This document shows positions 1 through 6,145 of a DNA stretch of 64,000 bases, piece after piece. The DNA is from Gammaproteobacteria bacterium. Its GTDB lineage: Bacteria > Pseudomonadota > Gammaproteobacteria > Chromatiales > Chromatiaceae. The notes under the pieces are model-generated. The model made no database searches and was not told the DNA's origin. It saw nothing but the letters and a program-made list of their open reading frames with translations. A program made the position numbers and the translations under genes. Positions within the stretch are counted from its first letter, which is position 1; each line of letters opens with the position of its first letter. Where the stretch lies: positions 25,166 to 89,165 of the forward strand of contig JASBTJ010000005.1 of NCBI GenBank assembly GCA_030148485.1, given 5' to 3'.

Positions 1-737
1 CAGCCAGACAACATGGCTACGCCACTGGCTAGCAGCAACAGCCCGATCAGCTTTTCCATTGCTGTATGGCTGATGCGCCCGTGCAGTAATCGACCGAGCG
101 CCTGGGCGCCGAACATGATCGGCAATGCCATGGCAACCATCACGAGAAGCTGGCCGTCCAGTAGCCCGCTGGCGAGATATCCGGTCAGGCGGATCACGCC
201 GTCGAGCAAAAAGACGGATGCCATGGTGGCGCGAAGGGGCCGCTGGGTCTGTCCGCGCAGATGCAGGTAAATGACGTAAAAGGGACCACCGGTCCCGAAC
301 AGGGTGCTGATCATTCCGCCGGCAGCGCCAAAGGGCAGGGCGACTGATAGCGGACGTCGCACCAGACTCAGTGGGCGCCACAGCATCATCAACGCATAGG
401 TCAGCAGAACGCCCGCCATGATCTGCTTGAGCAGCGCGGTGTCCGCTGTCTGCAGCAGGTACAGACCGCCGGCGGTCCCGGTCAGCGTCATCGGCGTCAA
501 CTGCAGCACGTCATGCCAGGCGATGGCGTCCCGGTCCTGAATGCCTTCGCGGAGTGCGGCGACGTTATCGAGCAAGGCGACCGCGGGCAGCGCAACACTC
601 ATCGGTAGGTGCAGGCTCAACAGTGGCACCGCGACGAGTCCTGAACCGAATCCCGACATGCCGCGCACGAAATAGGCCACGCCGATGATGGCGGCCAACA
701 CAGGCAGCTGTGACAACAGGGTCTGGCTGGTGGCCAC
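1..737 (-). CDS. TauE/SafE-family anion permease (3' end outside the window)
   Basis: This is an inner-membrane permease of the TauE/SafE (DUF81) family, whose members export sulfite, sulfoacetate or related organosulfur anions. The reading frame starts at a GTG at 737, preceded by a run of six G as ribosome site, and stays open to the window edge, giving about 245 residues of a usual 250-260. Hydrophobic segments alternate with short loops. The glycine-rich signatures GMSGFGSGLVAVPLL near residue 25 and FGTGGPFY near residue 150 mark the two repeats of the family. It starts 12 bases after the rnfH stop, so the two form a leftward operon. Linkage to an AprA-like redox cluster suggests it exports a sulfur-containing product. 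That role is inference. Confidence 0.85.
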   Translation of the reverse strand, partial: MATSQTLLSQLPVLAAIIGVAYFVRGMSGFGSGLVAVPLLSLHLPMSVALPAVALLDNVAALREGIQDRDAIAWHDVLQLTPMTLTGTAGGLYLLQTADTALLKQIMAGVLLTYALMMLWRPLSLVRRPLSVALPFGAAGGMISTLFGTGGPFYVIYLHLRGQTQRPLRATMASVFLLDGVIRLTGYLASGLLDGQLLVMVAMALPIMFGAQALGRLLHGRISHTAMEKLIGLLLLASGVAMLSG

Positions 738-749
738 GGTCCGACCCCC

Positions 750-1190
750 CTAGGCCTTGGTGACCGGGCGGTAGATTTCGACCCGGTCGCCGACGCGCAA
801 CACGTGCGACAGCGGCTTCACGGCACCGTGGATCCCCACCTTGTACCGTGCCAGGTCGATCTCCGGGAAATGCTGAAGGATGCCCGAAACCATGATGGCA
901 TCCTCAATGCAGGCGCCGGTGCTGAGCTGGATCTCTTCGACCTTCTGCGTTGTGGGTGTCGCGTAGACCACGCTGACGGCGATCGAACGCGCATCGTCCA
1001 GCTCACCGAGCAGTCGCTGGAACTCCTCCTCGCTCAGGGTGGATACGGCGCGACCGTCGTCGTGCAGAGCGTTGTCCAGTTCGTGCTTCACCTGCTCCAG
1101 CTCTGCGACGGTGTGCGCCAGACGTTCGTGCAGTTCCTCTTCCTGGCGACGCAAACGGTGGGCACGGTCGATCAGTTCTGTCAGGGCCAT
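750..1190 (-). CDS. rnfH: RnfH-family protein with an N-terminal coiled coil
   Basis: The last 85 or so of the 146 residues match the RnfH (ubiquitin-like, beta-grasp) family: the segment beginning SIAVSVVYATPTTQ, then GACIEDAI, HFPEIDL and the closing GDRVEIYRP. RnfH is named for its linkage to rnf operons, and its biochemical role is not settled. The first 60 or so residues are a charged, heptad-like helix (RRQEEELHERL, VAELEQVKHELDN) that predicts a coiled coil. Ordinary RnfH proteins are about 95-110 residues and lack this extension. It is transcribed away from the ABC and Rnf genes and has a copy of the cluster's 19-bp motif 49 bases upstream, so it probably belongs to the same regulon. 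Confidence 0.85.
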   Translation of the reverse strand: MALTELIDRAHRLRRQEEELHERLAHTVAELEQVKHELDNALHDDGRAVSTLSEEEFQRLLGELDDARSIAVSVVYATPTTQKVEEIQLSTGACIEDAIMVSGILQHFPEIDLARYKVGIHGAVKPLSHVLRVGDRVEIYRPVTKA

Positions 1191-1238
1191 GGTTTCTGCC
1201 TTAGTGCGGCGTGGTTCCGAAGCTGTATTTCAACACGG

Positions 1239-1257
1239 CATGACATGTTATGACAAG
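1239..1257 (-). promoter_or_regulatory. Island operator motif, copy 1 (before rnfH)
   Basis: Read leftward the site is CTTGTCATAACATGTCATG. It matches the island consensus CTTGTNAYAACNTGTCATR at every position. It differs from the copy before gntR at only two bases in the 19. Two TTGTCA-like half sites lie about 10 bp apart, one helical turn. It is most likely bound by the GntR regulator encoded at 5361-6113, which is inference from linkage. Confidence 0.65.
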
Positions 1258-1320
1258 CTATTTTCCGCCTTATTAGCCGGCTTGTTTGGTTGTGCTTGAC
1301 GTTCGTGATGTGACTGGTTT

Positions 1321-1340
1321 GGCCTGTATTAATCCAGGCC
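1321..1340. promoter_or_regulatory. 20-bp palindrome, possible activator site
   Basis: GGCCTG-TATTAATC-CAGGCC is symmetric except for one base pair. It lies about 160 bases upstream of the sigma-54 type element at 1498, which is the usual distance for an enhancer-binding protein site. It could equally serve the divergent rnfH promoter. No bacterial enhancer-binding protein is encoded in the window. Confidence 0.4.
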
Positions 1341-1497
1341 GAATTCGCAGCCCTGAATCGGTGCGTGGTTGGCAAGGCCATTCGCCCTACTGCACTTATT
1401 CCACGCGGCTCCCCGGTATGCCGTGTGGCGGGGCGCCGCCGGCGGTCAGTAAAAATTCATAACATAAACAATACGTTGCTATGACATAGCCTGGTTC

Positions 1498-1512
1498 TGG
1501 CACGCATTCTGC
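1498..1512 (+). promoter_or_regulatory. Sigma-54 (RpoN) type promoter for the binding-protein gene
   Basis: TGGCACGCATTCTGC fits the -24/-12 consensus: TGGCAC, with GG at 1499-1500 separated by exactly ten bases from GC at 1511-1512. Transcription would begin near 1524, leaving a leader of about 145 bases. The second motif copy at 1542-1560 would sit just downstream of the start, suited to repression by blocking. Confidence 0.6.
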
Positions 1513-1541
1513 CGGTTACTAGTGCATCGGGCTTATCTGGT

Positions 1542-1560
1542 TATGACAAGTTGTGACAAG
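1542..1560 (-). promoter_or_regulatory. Island operator motif, copy 2 (before the binding-protein gene)
   Basis: Read leftward the site is CTTGTCACAACTTGTCATA, a full match to CTTGTNAYAACNTGTCATR. An additional short palindrome, GACAAG-T-CTTGTC at 1555-1567, overlaps its right side. The site lies about 20 bases past the predicted sigma-54 start point. Confidence 0.6.
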
Positions 1561-1668
1561 TCTTGTCGCCCGGGTCCGGAAACCTCAGGCCGCCCCCGTG
1601 AGTCGGGGCGGCGCGCCCGCAACGCCGCGGTCAAAAGATGACATCGATCAGGAATAGAGGGGAGCTCA

Positions 1669-3027
1669 ATGCAATTCTCGAACAGCAAGACCATCGGTTG
1701 GTTAGGTGCCATGGCTATCGGCATCGGCTCGGCCACAGCGGCAAGCGCCGAGACCATCACTATCGGCATCGGACACCAGAGCACGGTAACGAACACGGTG
1801 CCGGGGGGCATCATCCTGGAAAAACTCGGGTTACTGGAAAAGCACCTGCCCCACGATGGCAAATACAAAGGCGTGGATTACGAAATCGTCTACAAGGACT
1901 ATACGTCCGGACCGCCGATCACCAACCAGATGCTTGCGGGCAAGCTGGCGTTCGGTGTAATGGGTGACTACCCGCTGATCGTAAACGGCGCGAAGTTTGA
2001 AAAGACCGGCCGCAGTGAAAGCCGTTTCATCGCGGTGACGGGTTACAACCTGAAAGGCACCGGTAACGGCATTGTGGTGCCCGTGGAATCCGACGTGTAC
2101 TCGCTGGAGCAGCTGGCCGGCAAGTCCATCTCGACCCCGGTGGGCAGCGCGGCGTGGGGCATGACCCTGAAGGTGCTGCGTGACAACGGCCTCATGGACA
2201 AGGTGGAACTGAAGAACCAGAGCCCCCCTGTCGGCGTGAACAACATTGCGCAGAACAAGATCGACGCGCACTCGGACTTCTGTCCGTGGTCGGAGGTGAT
2301 GGAGTTCCGTGGTACCGGTCGCAAGATCTACGACGGTAGCGAGGCGGGCATCCCGACCTTCCATGGCACCGTGGTGTCCACGACCTTCGCCGAGAAGTAC
2401 CCCGAGATCGTCCAGGCCTATGTGGACGCGACCCTGGAGGCCCAGGACTGGATTGCGGCGGATCCCATCGTCGCGGCGACCAAGGTCTCCGAGTGGACCG
2501 GCATCGAAAAGGAAGTGCTGTACCTTTACTTCTCCAAGGGCGGCATCTCCACCTTTGAGGCGTCGATCAAGCCGGAATGGGTGGACGCGCTGAAGTACGA
2601 CCATGGCCTGCTGGTGAAGGAGAAGGGTATCCCGCCATTGACCTTCGCCAAGTGGATCGATCCGAGCTACGTCAAGGCGTCCTATGCCAAGCGTAGCGTT
2701 GATTACGATGCGCTGGCAGCCAGTGTCGTCACGCCGAAGATCGACGATCCGGATCTGGCGCCGGCCGAGATGTGGATCGATGGCGAGGGCCTGGTGAGCT
2801 ATCCGAGCATCAAAGCCATGAAAGCGGCTTACGCGGCGGCCACTAAGGCCGGAAAGAAGGTCAATGCTACCTACGTCTACGACAAGTCCACCGGACTGAA
2901 GCTGTTCGGCCACGTGGCCTTCTATGTCAAGGACGCCGACGGCGACTTGGTCGCCTTCATGAAGAAAGGGGACGCCGAAAAGGCCAAGGGAATGGGTTCG
3001 CTCGTTGCCTGGGCCGACATGAAGTGA
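1669..3027 (+). CDS. NitT/TauT-type ABC transporter substrate-binding protein with C-terminal extension
   Basis: This is a periplasmic solute-binding protein of the NrtA/SsuA/TauA class, 452 residues, with a signal peptide ending near ATAASAE (about residue 27). The body shows the family pattern: a GYNLKGTGNGIVVP strand, the SLEQLAGKSISTPVGSAAWG segment and the SDFCPWSEVMEFRG hinge region. SsuA or TauA proteins are about 320 residues. The extra 100 or so residues at the end (from about 355, ending HVAFYVKDADGD...LVAWADMK) look like a small separate domain reminiscent of NosL-type folds, a weak resemblance. The start follows a strong GAGGGGAG ribosome site. A terminator follows directly, so this abundant component has its own transcript. 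The ligand is unknown; a sulfonate, nitrogen anion or similar compound is likely. Confidence 0.85.
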   Translation: MQFSNSKTIGWLGAMAIGIGSATAASAETITIGIGHQSTVTNTVPGGIILEKLGLLEKHLPHDGKYKGVDYEIVYKDYTSGPPITNQMLAGKLAFGVMGDYPLIVNGAKFEKTGRSESRFIAVTGYNLKGTGNGIVVPVESDVYSLEQLAGKSISTPVGSAAWGMTLKVLRDNGLMDKVELKNQSPPVGVNNIAQNKIDAHSDFCPWSEVMEFRGTGRKIYDGSEAGIPTFHGTVVSTTFAEKYPEIVQAYVDATLEAQDWIAADPIVAATKVSEWTGIEKEVLYLYFSKGGISTFEASIKPEWVDALKYDHGLLVKEKGIPPLTFAKWIDPSYVKASYAKRSVDYDALAASVVTPKIDDPDLAPAEMWIDGEGLVSYPSIKAMKAAYAAATKAGKKVNATYVYDKSTGLKLFGHVAFYVKDADGDLVAFMKKGDAEKAKGMGSLVAWADMK

Positions 3028-3051
3028 CCCGTCCGTAAACGTCCCGGAAGG

Positions 3052-3096
3052 GGGCGCCCGGCGACCGCATCAGACGCGGGGCCGGGCGCCCTTTTT
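3052..3096 (+). terminator. Rho-independent terminator after the binding-protein gene
   Basis: A perfect 11-bp stem, GGGCGCCCGGC at 3052-3062 with GCCGGGCGCCC at 3081-3091, is followed by five T. It separates the binding-protein gene from the permease and ATPase genes. These have their own promoter near 3370. Confidence 0.85.
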
Positions 3097-3369
3097 AATG
3101 TCCGCGACGCCTAACGCGGCTGCGACCCGAATCGACAGACGTGCAACGCGCTGCAGGGTCGAGCGTCATCCGCCGCGTGTGCGTTGCCGGCCATCCGCTA
3201 CTTGTATTACAGGGGCGTACCTAATGGCGCGGACACCGTGGTGCGAACCGCATCGGCGTGCACCAGGAACTGGCGATCCGAGCCAGCCGTGTCGGGGCGC
3301 GAACGGAGGAGTCAACGAAATTAGTGTATTTACAATGCTTTACGTTGTATCTCGGTCGATGGTTTGGAT

Positions 3370-3384
3370 TGGCACGCCCCCTGC
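3370..3384 (+). promoter_or_regulatory. Sigma-54 (RpoN) type promoter for the permease-ATPase operon
   Basis: TGGCACGCCCCCTGC followed by AA is a close match to the -24/-12 consensus. GG at 3371-3372 and GC at 3383-3384 are separated by exactly ten bases. It shares TGGCACGC and CTGC with the element at 1498. Transcription would begin near 3396, a few bases before the motif copy at 3404. Confidence 0.65.
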
Positions 3385-3403
3385 AACACTAAAGACACAA
3401 CAG

Positions 3404-3422
3404 CATGACTAGGTATAACAAG
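3404..3422 (-). promoter_or_regulatory. Island operator motif, copy 3 (before the permease gene)
   Basis: Read leftward the site is CTTGTTATACCTAGTCATG, which has two mismatches to the consensus CTTGTNAYAACNTGTCATR. It begins about 8 bases after the predicted sigma-54 start, in the same relative place as copy 2 at the other sigma-54 promoter. Confidence 0.5.
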
Positions 3423-3465
3423 TCATCGCCATACGCGGATTTCACCGGACCGACCGGAGAGAACA

Positions 3466-4365
3466 GTGAGCAGAGGAACCAACGTGGCAGTTTCGACGAC
3501 CCCGGAGCCGATCGACACCACAGTCCCGGCCGAACGCCAGTCAGCCACCGGGCGAACCGAGACGGTGCCCACACAGAAACGGGGTGTGGGTGCGCGGATT
3601 CCGTGGGGAAGTTACGGTGTGCGGGTACTCGCGATCGTCGGCGCCCTGGTGCTGTGGTACGTGCTGTCCGCCACGGGCTTCAACTTCGTGGTCAGCTTTG
3701 AGAACGTGCCCGATCCGATTGTGGTAGGCAAGCAACTGCTGGTGTTGCTGCACAGTGGCGAGTTCTACACCCACATCGCGGTGAGTCTGCGCCGTATCCT
3801 CATCAGCTTCACCATCGCCGCGGTCCTCGGCATCCTGGTGGGTATCCTGATGGGGCGCTCGCGAATATTCGCCGACATCATGATGCCGTACATCGAGACC
3901 TTGCGCCCCATCCCGGCGGTGGCCTGGATTCCGTTGGCCATCCTGATGTTCCCGACCGAAGAGTCCAGCATCATCTATATCACGGCGTTGGGGGCATTCT
4001 TCCCGGTGGTCCTCAGCACCCTGCACGGCGTACAGCAGACCCCAGAGGTTTACGTGCGCGCCGCCAAGTCCCTCGGCGCCGGCCGCGCCGCCATCCTGCG
4101 TCACGTGGTACTGCCCGGCGCGCTTCCCAGCATCATGTCCGGCCTGGCCATCGGTATGGGTGTGGCGTGGTTCTCGCTGCTGGCGGGGGAGATCATCAGT
4201 GGGCAATACGGCATCGGTTACTTCACCTGGAATGCCTACTCCCTGGTGGAGTACGAAAACATCGTCATCGGCATGCTCACCATCGGTGGTCTGGGGACCT
4301 TGTCAACATGGCTGGTCAAACAGGCCTCCAAGCCGGCGCTGCGTTGGCAGGAGAGCAACCAATGA
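3466..4365 (+). CDS. NitT/TauT-type ABC transporter permease
   Basis: This is the inner-membrane permease of the ABC importer, 299 residues, BPD_transp_1 family (SsuC/TauC/NrtB type). About 50 polar N-terminal residues precede the first membrane helix. Roughly six helices follow. The cytoplasmic EAA loop that contacts the ATPase is visible around AAKSLGAGRAAILRHVVLPGA, near residues 200-220. The GTG start is chosen for the GGAGA ribosome site seven bases upstream. Its end overlaps the ATPase start in an ATGA junction, showing translational coupling. The nucleotide-binding partner is the next gene and the binding protein is the gene before. Confidence 0.9.
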   Translation: MSRGTNVAVSTTPEPIDTTVPAERQSATGRTETVPTQKRGVGARIPWGSYGVRVLAIVGALVLWYVLSATGFNFVVSFENVPDPIVVGKQLLVLLHSGEFYTHIAVSLRRILISFTIAAVLGILVGILMGRSRIFADIMMPYIETLRPIPAVAWIPLAILMFPTEESSIIYITALGAFFPVVLSTLHGVQQTPEVYVRAAKSLGAGRAAILRHVVLPGALPSIMSGLAIGMGVAWFSLLAGEIISGQYGIGYFTWNAYSLVEYENIVIGMLTIGGLGTLSTWLVKQASKPALRWQESNQ

Positions 4366-5243
4366 CCAGCGATTCCACCGGAGCCTCGACCATGACCGAA
4401 AATACGACCGAGATCATCCCGCCGATGGGCAAGACCGGCGTGAATCATTTCAAACCGGAGACCGGCCACATCGCGATCGACGGTGTGTCAGTGGATTTTG
4501 GACACGGTGCGCTCGCGGTGAGTGGGGCCTCATTGGATATCCAACCAGGTGAGTTCATCTGCCTGCTGGGGCCGTCCGGTTGCGGAAAATCGACGTTGAT
4601 GAACACCGTCGCAGGCTTCGTGCAGCCGATCAGCGGCGCCGTGCGCATGGACGGCGAGCCCATCAAGGCGCCCGGCCTGGATCGCGGAATGGTGTTCCAG
4701 CAGCACTCCCTGTTTCCTTGGAAAACCGTATTGGACAACGTCGCATTCGGTCCCTTGATGGCGGGCCAGCCGCGCGAAAAGGCGCGCTCCACCGCGCGTG
4801 CGTTCCTGGAAATGGTCGGCCTGAGCACTTACGCAAAACGTTTTCCCAGCGTGCTTTCAGGGGGCATGAAACAGCGGGTGGGCATTGCCCGGGCGCTGGC
4901 CAATTACCCCAAGGTGCTGTTGATGGATGAGCCGTTCGGTGCGCTGGACGCCCAGACCCGACTGGTGATGCAGGAGAACCTGCTGCAGATCTGGAGCGAG
5001 TTCGGCATAACGGTAATTTTCGTGACCCATGACATCGACGAGGCGGTATTCCTGGCCGACCGGGTGGTCGTGATGAGCGCCAGTCCGGGCCGTCTGATCG
5101 CTGACATCAAGGTGGACCTGGAGCGTCCGCGTTCGATGGCCATGGCGACCAGCCCCAGCTTCGTGCGTACCAAGCAGCAGTGCCTGGACCTGATCAGCGC
5201 CGAATCCAAGCGTGCGTTCGAAATGCAACGCGCAGTGGGCTGA
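4362..5243 (+). CDS. NitT/TauT-type ABC transporter ATP-binding protein
   Basis: This is the cytoplasmic ATPase of the importer, 293 residues (SsuB/TauB/NrtD type). It has Walker A GPSGCGKST at about 70-78, the Q-loop in FQQHSLFPW near 112-120, the signature LSGGMKQRV near 165-173, Walker B VLLMDEPFGALD near 185-196, and the switch histidine in VTHDIDEA. The ATG start at 4362 overlaps the permease stop. An unusual 35-residue polar N-terminal segment precedes the ABC fold. It most likely powers uptake of the same unknown anion bound by the product of 1669-3027. Confidence 0.92.
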   Translation: MTSDSTGASTMTENTTEIIPPMGKTGVNHFKPETGHIAIDGVSVDFGHGALAVSGASLDIQPGEFICLLGPSGCGKSTLMNTVAGFVQPISGAVRMDGEPIKAPGLDRGMVFQQHSLFPWKTVLDNVAFGPLMAGQPREKARSTARAFLEMVGLSTYAKRFPSVLSGGMKQRVGIARALANYPKVLLMDEPFGALDAQTRLVMQENLLQIWSEFGITVIFVTHDIDEAVFLADRVVVMSASPGRLIADIKVDLERPRSMAMATSPSFVRTKQQCLDLISAESKRAFEMQRAVG

Positions 5244-5326
5244 TCCGTCACCCAATCGCACCTGACCGACCACTAAAGAGCCAATCACCATGACCAAGAC
5301 GCGACAAAGGAATGCTAGTCTGACAG

Positions 5327-5345
5327 CTTGTAATAACGTGTCATG
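5327..5345 (+). promoter_or_regulatory. Island operator motif, copy 4 (before gntR)
   Basis: CTTGTAATAACGTGTCATG matches the island consensus at all defined positions and nearly equals copy 1. It ends 4 bases before the GGAG ribosome site of the GntR gene. This placement would let the regulator repress its own gene and the redox operon behind it. Confidence 0.65.
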
Positions 5346-5360
5346 TCATGGAGTACGGAA

Positions 5361-6113
5361 ATGAAGAAGAGCACCCCATCCCTGGGGCCGATCGAAAGCG
5401 GTTCCGCCCAGCCTCTGTACCTGCAGATCAAGAACGTGCTGGCGCAGCGCATTCTCGATAGCGAATACACCGCCCACGAACGGCTGCCGTCCGAGAGCGA
5501 GTTGATGAAGGCGTTCGGCGTCAGTCGTATCACCGTACGCCAGGCCCTGCGTGACCTGCATGGTGACGGCCTGGTGTTCAGCGTACAGGGCAAGGGCACC
5601 TTCGTGTCCAAGCCGAAGGCCATCCAGGACGTGCAGCGTCTACAAGGCTTTGGCGAGTCCATGGTGCCGCAAGGCTACGAGGCGTCCACCCGCATGATCA
5701 GCATGCAGGAGGCCCGTCCCAGCCAGGAGGTCGCCGAGGCGCTGGGCATCAAGCAGACCGACAGCGTGGTGGAGATCAAGCGCATCCGCTACCTGAACCG
5801 TGAGCCGATCTCGGTGGACCACAGTTTCTACCCGGCACATATCGGCCGGAAGCTCGCGGGCAAGGACCTGACGCAGGACATATTCCCGCTGCTGGAAAAC
5901 GAGTTCGAGCTGATGCTCGATCACGCGGACCTGCGCATTGAGGCGACCCTGGCCGACGAGGATCAGGCCAAGTGGCTCAACACCTCGGCGGGGTCGCCTG
6001 TCCTGCTCATCCGACGCCTGGTCTTCGATCGCCAGAAAAACAAGATCGCCTTTGAGTTTCTTTCTCATCGCGGTGATGCGTTCCAGTACCACCTGAGAGC
6101 AGATCGCCGCTAA
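5361..6113 (+). CDS. GntR family transcriptional regulator, HutC subfamily (UTRA domain)
   Basis: This is a ligand-responsive DNA-binding protein, 250 residues. An N-terminal winged helix-turn-helix covers about residues 15-80 (LPSESELMKAFGVSRITVRQ). A C-terminal UTRA effector domain covers about 95-245, with the family features ALGIKQTDSVVEIKRIRYLN and PISVDHSFYP. Start 5361 is preferred over the in-frame ATG at 5343 because GGAG lies seven bases before it. The gene sits between the transporter and the redox enzymes. An island motif is placed over its own upstream region and at three other starts, so it is the likely local regulator responding to the imported compound. Regulator and motif pairing is inference. 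Confidence 0.9.
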   Translation: MKKSTPSLGPIESGSAQPLYLQIKNVLAQRILDSEYTAHERLPSESELMKAFGVSRITVRQALRDLHGDGLVFSVQGKGTFVSKPKAIQDVQRLQGFGESMVPQGYEASTRMISMQEARPSQEVAEALGIKQTDSVVEIKRIRYLNREPISVDHSFYPAHIGRKLAGKDLTQDIFPLLENEFELMLDHADLRIEATLADEDQAKWLNTSAGSPVLLIRRLVFDRQKNKIAFEFLSHRGDAFQYHLRADRR

Positions 6114-6145
6114 CCGAAGTTGACAGTAATTTGGGAGTCGTAGAC

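Larger units (their letters stand above)
1191..1668. promoter_or_regulatory. Divergent control region between rnfH and the ABC binding-protein gene
   Basis: This 478-base gene-free stretch holds the start signals of both arms of the island. Visible elements are a 19-bp motif copy at 1239-1257, a 20-bp near-perfect palindrome at 1321-1340, an AT-rich stretch at about 1450-1475, a sigma-54 type -24/-12 element at 1498-1512, a second motif copy at 1542-1560, and an 8-bp GC-rich stem (1589-1596 with 1605-1612) inside the predicted leader of the binding-protein mRNA. I see no protein-coding frame that I trust here. Confidence 0.75.
3097..3465 (+). promoter_or_regulatory. Gene-free control region before the permease gene
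   Basis: This stretch of about 370 bases carries no convincing gene. A 104-codon open frame is present but lacks a ribosome site and recognisable content. Visible sites are TACAA-N9-TTGTA at 3331-3349, a sigma-54 type element at 3370-3384 and a motif copy at 3404-3422. The permease ribosome site GGAGA follows near 3456. Confidence 0.6.

Noticed and set aside
750..1190. Toxin-antitoxin pair based on the RatA/RnfH linkage of E. coli
   Set aside because: No RatA-like gene is present. The partner gene is a TauE/SafE permease.
3098..3412. Open frame of 104 codons between the ABC binding-protein and permease genes
   Set aside because: It has no ribosome site and no recognisable content, and it runs through the sigma-54 promoter of the permease operon.
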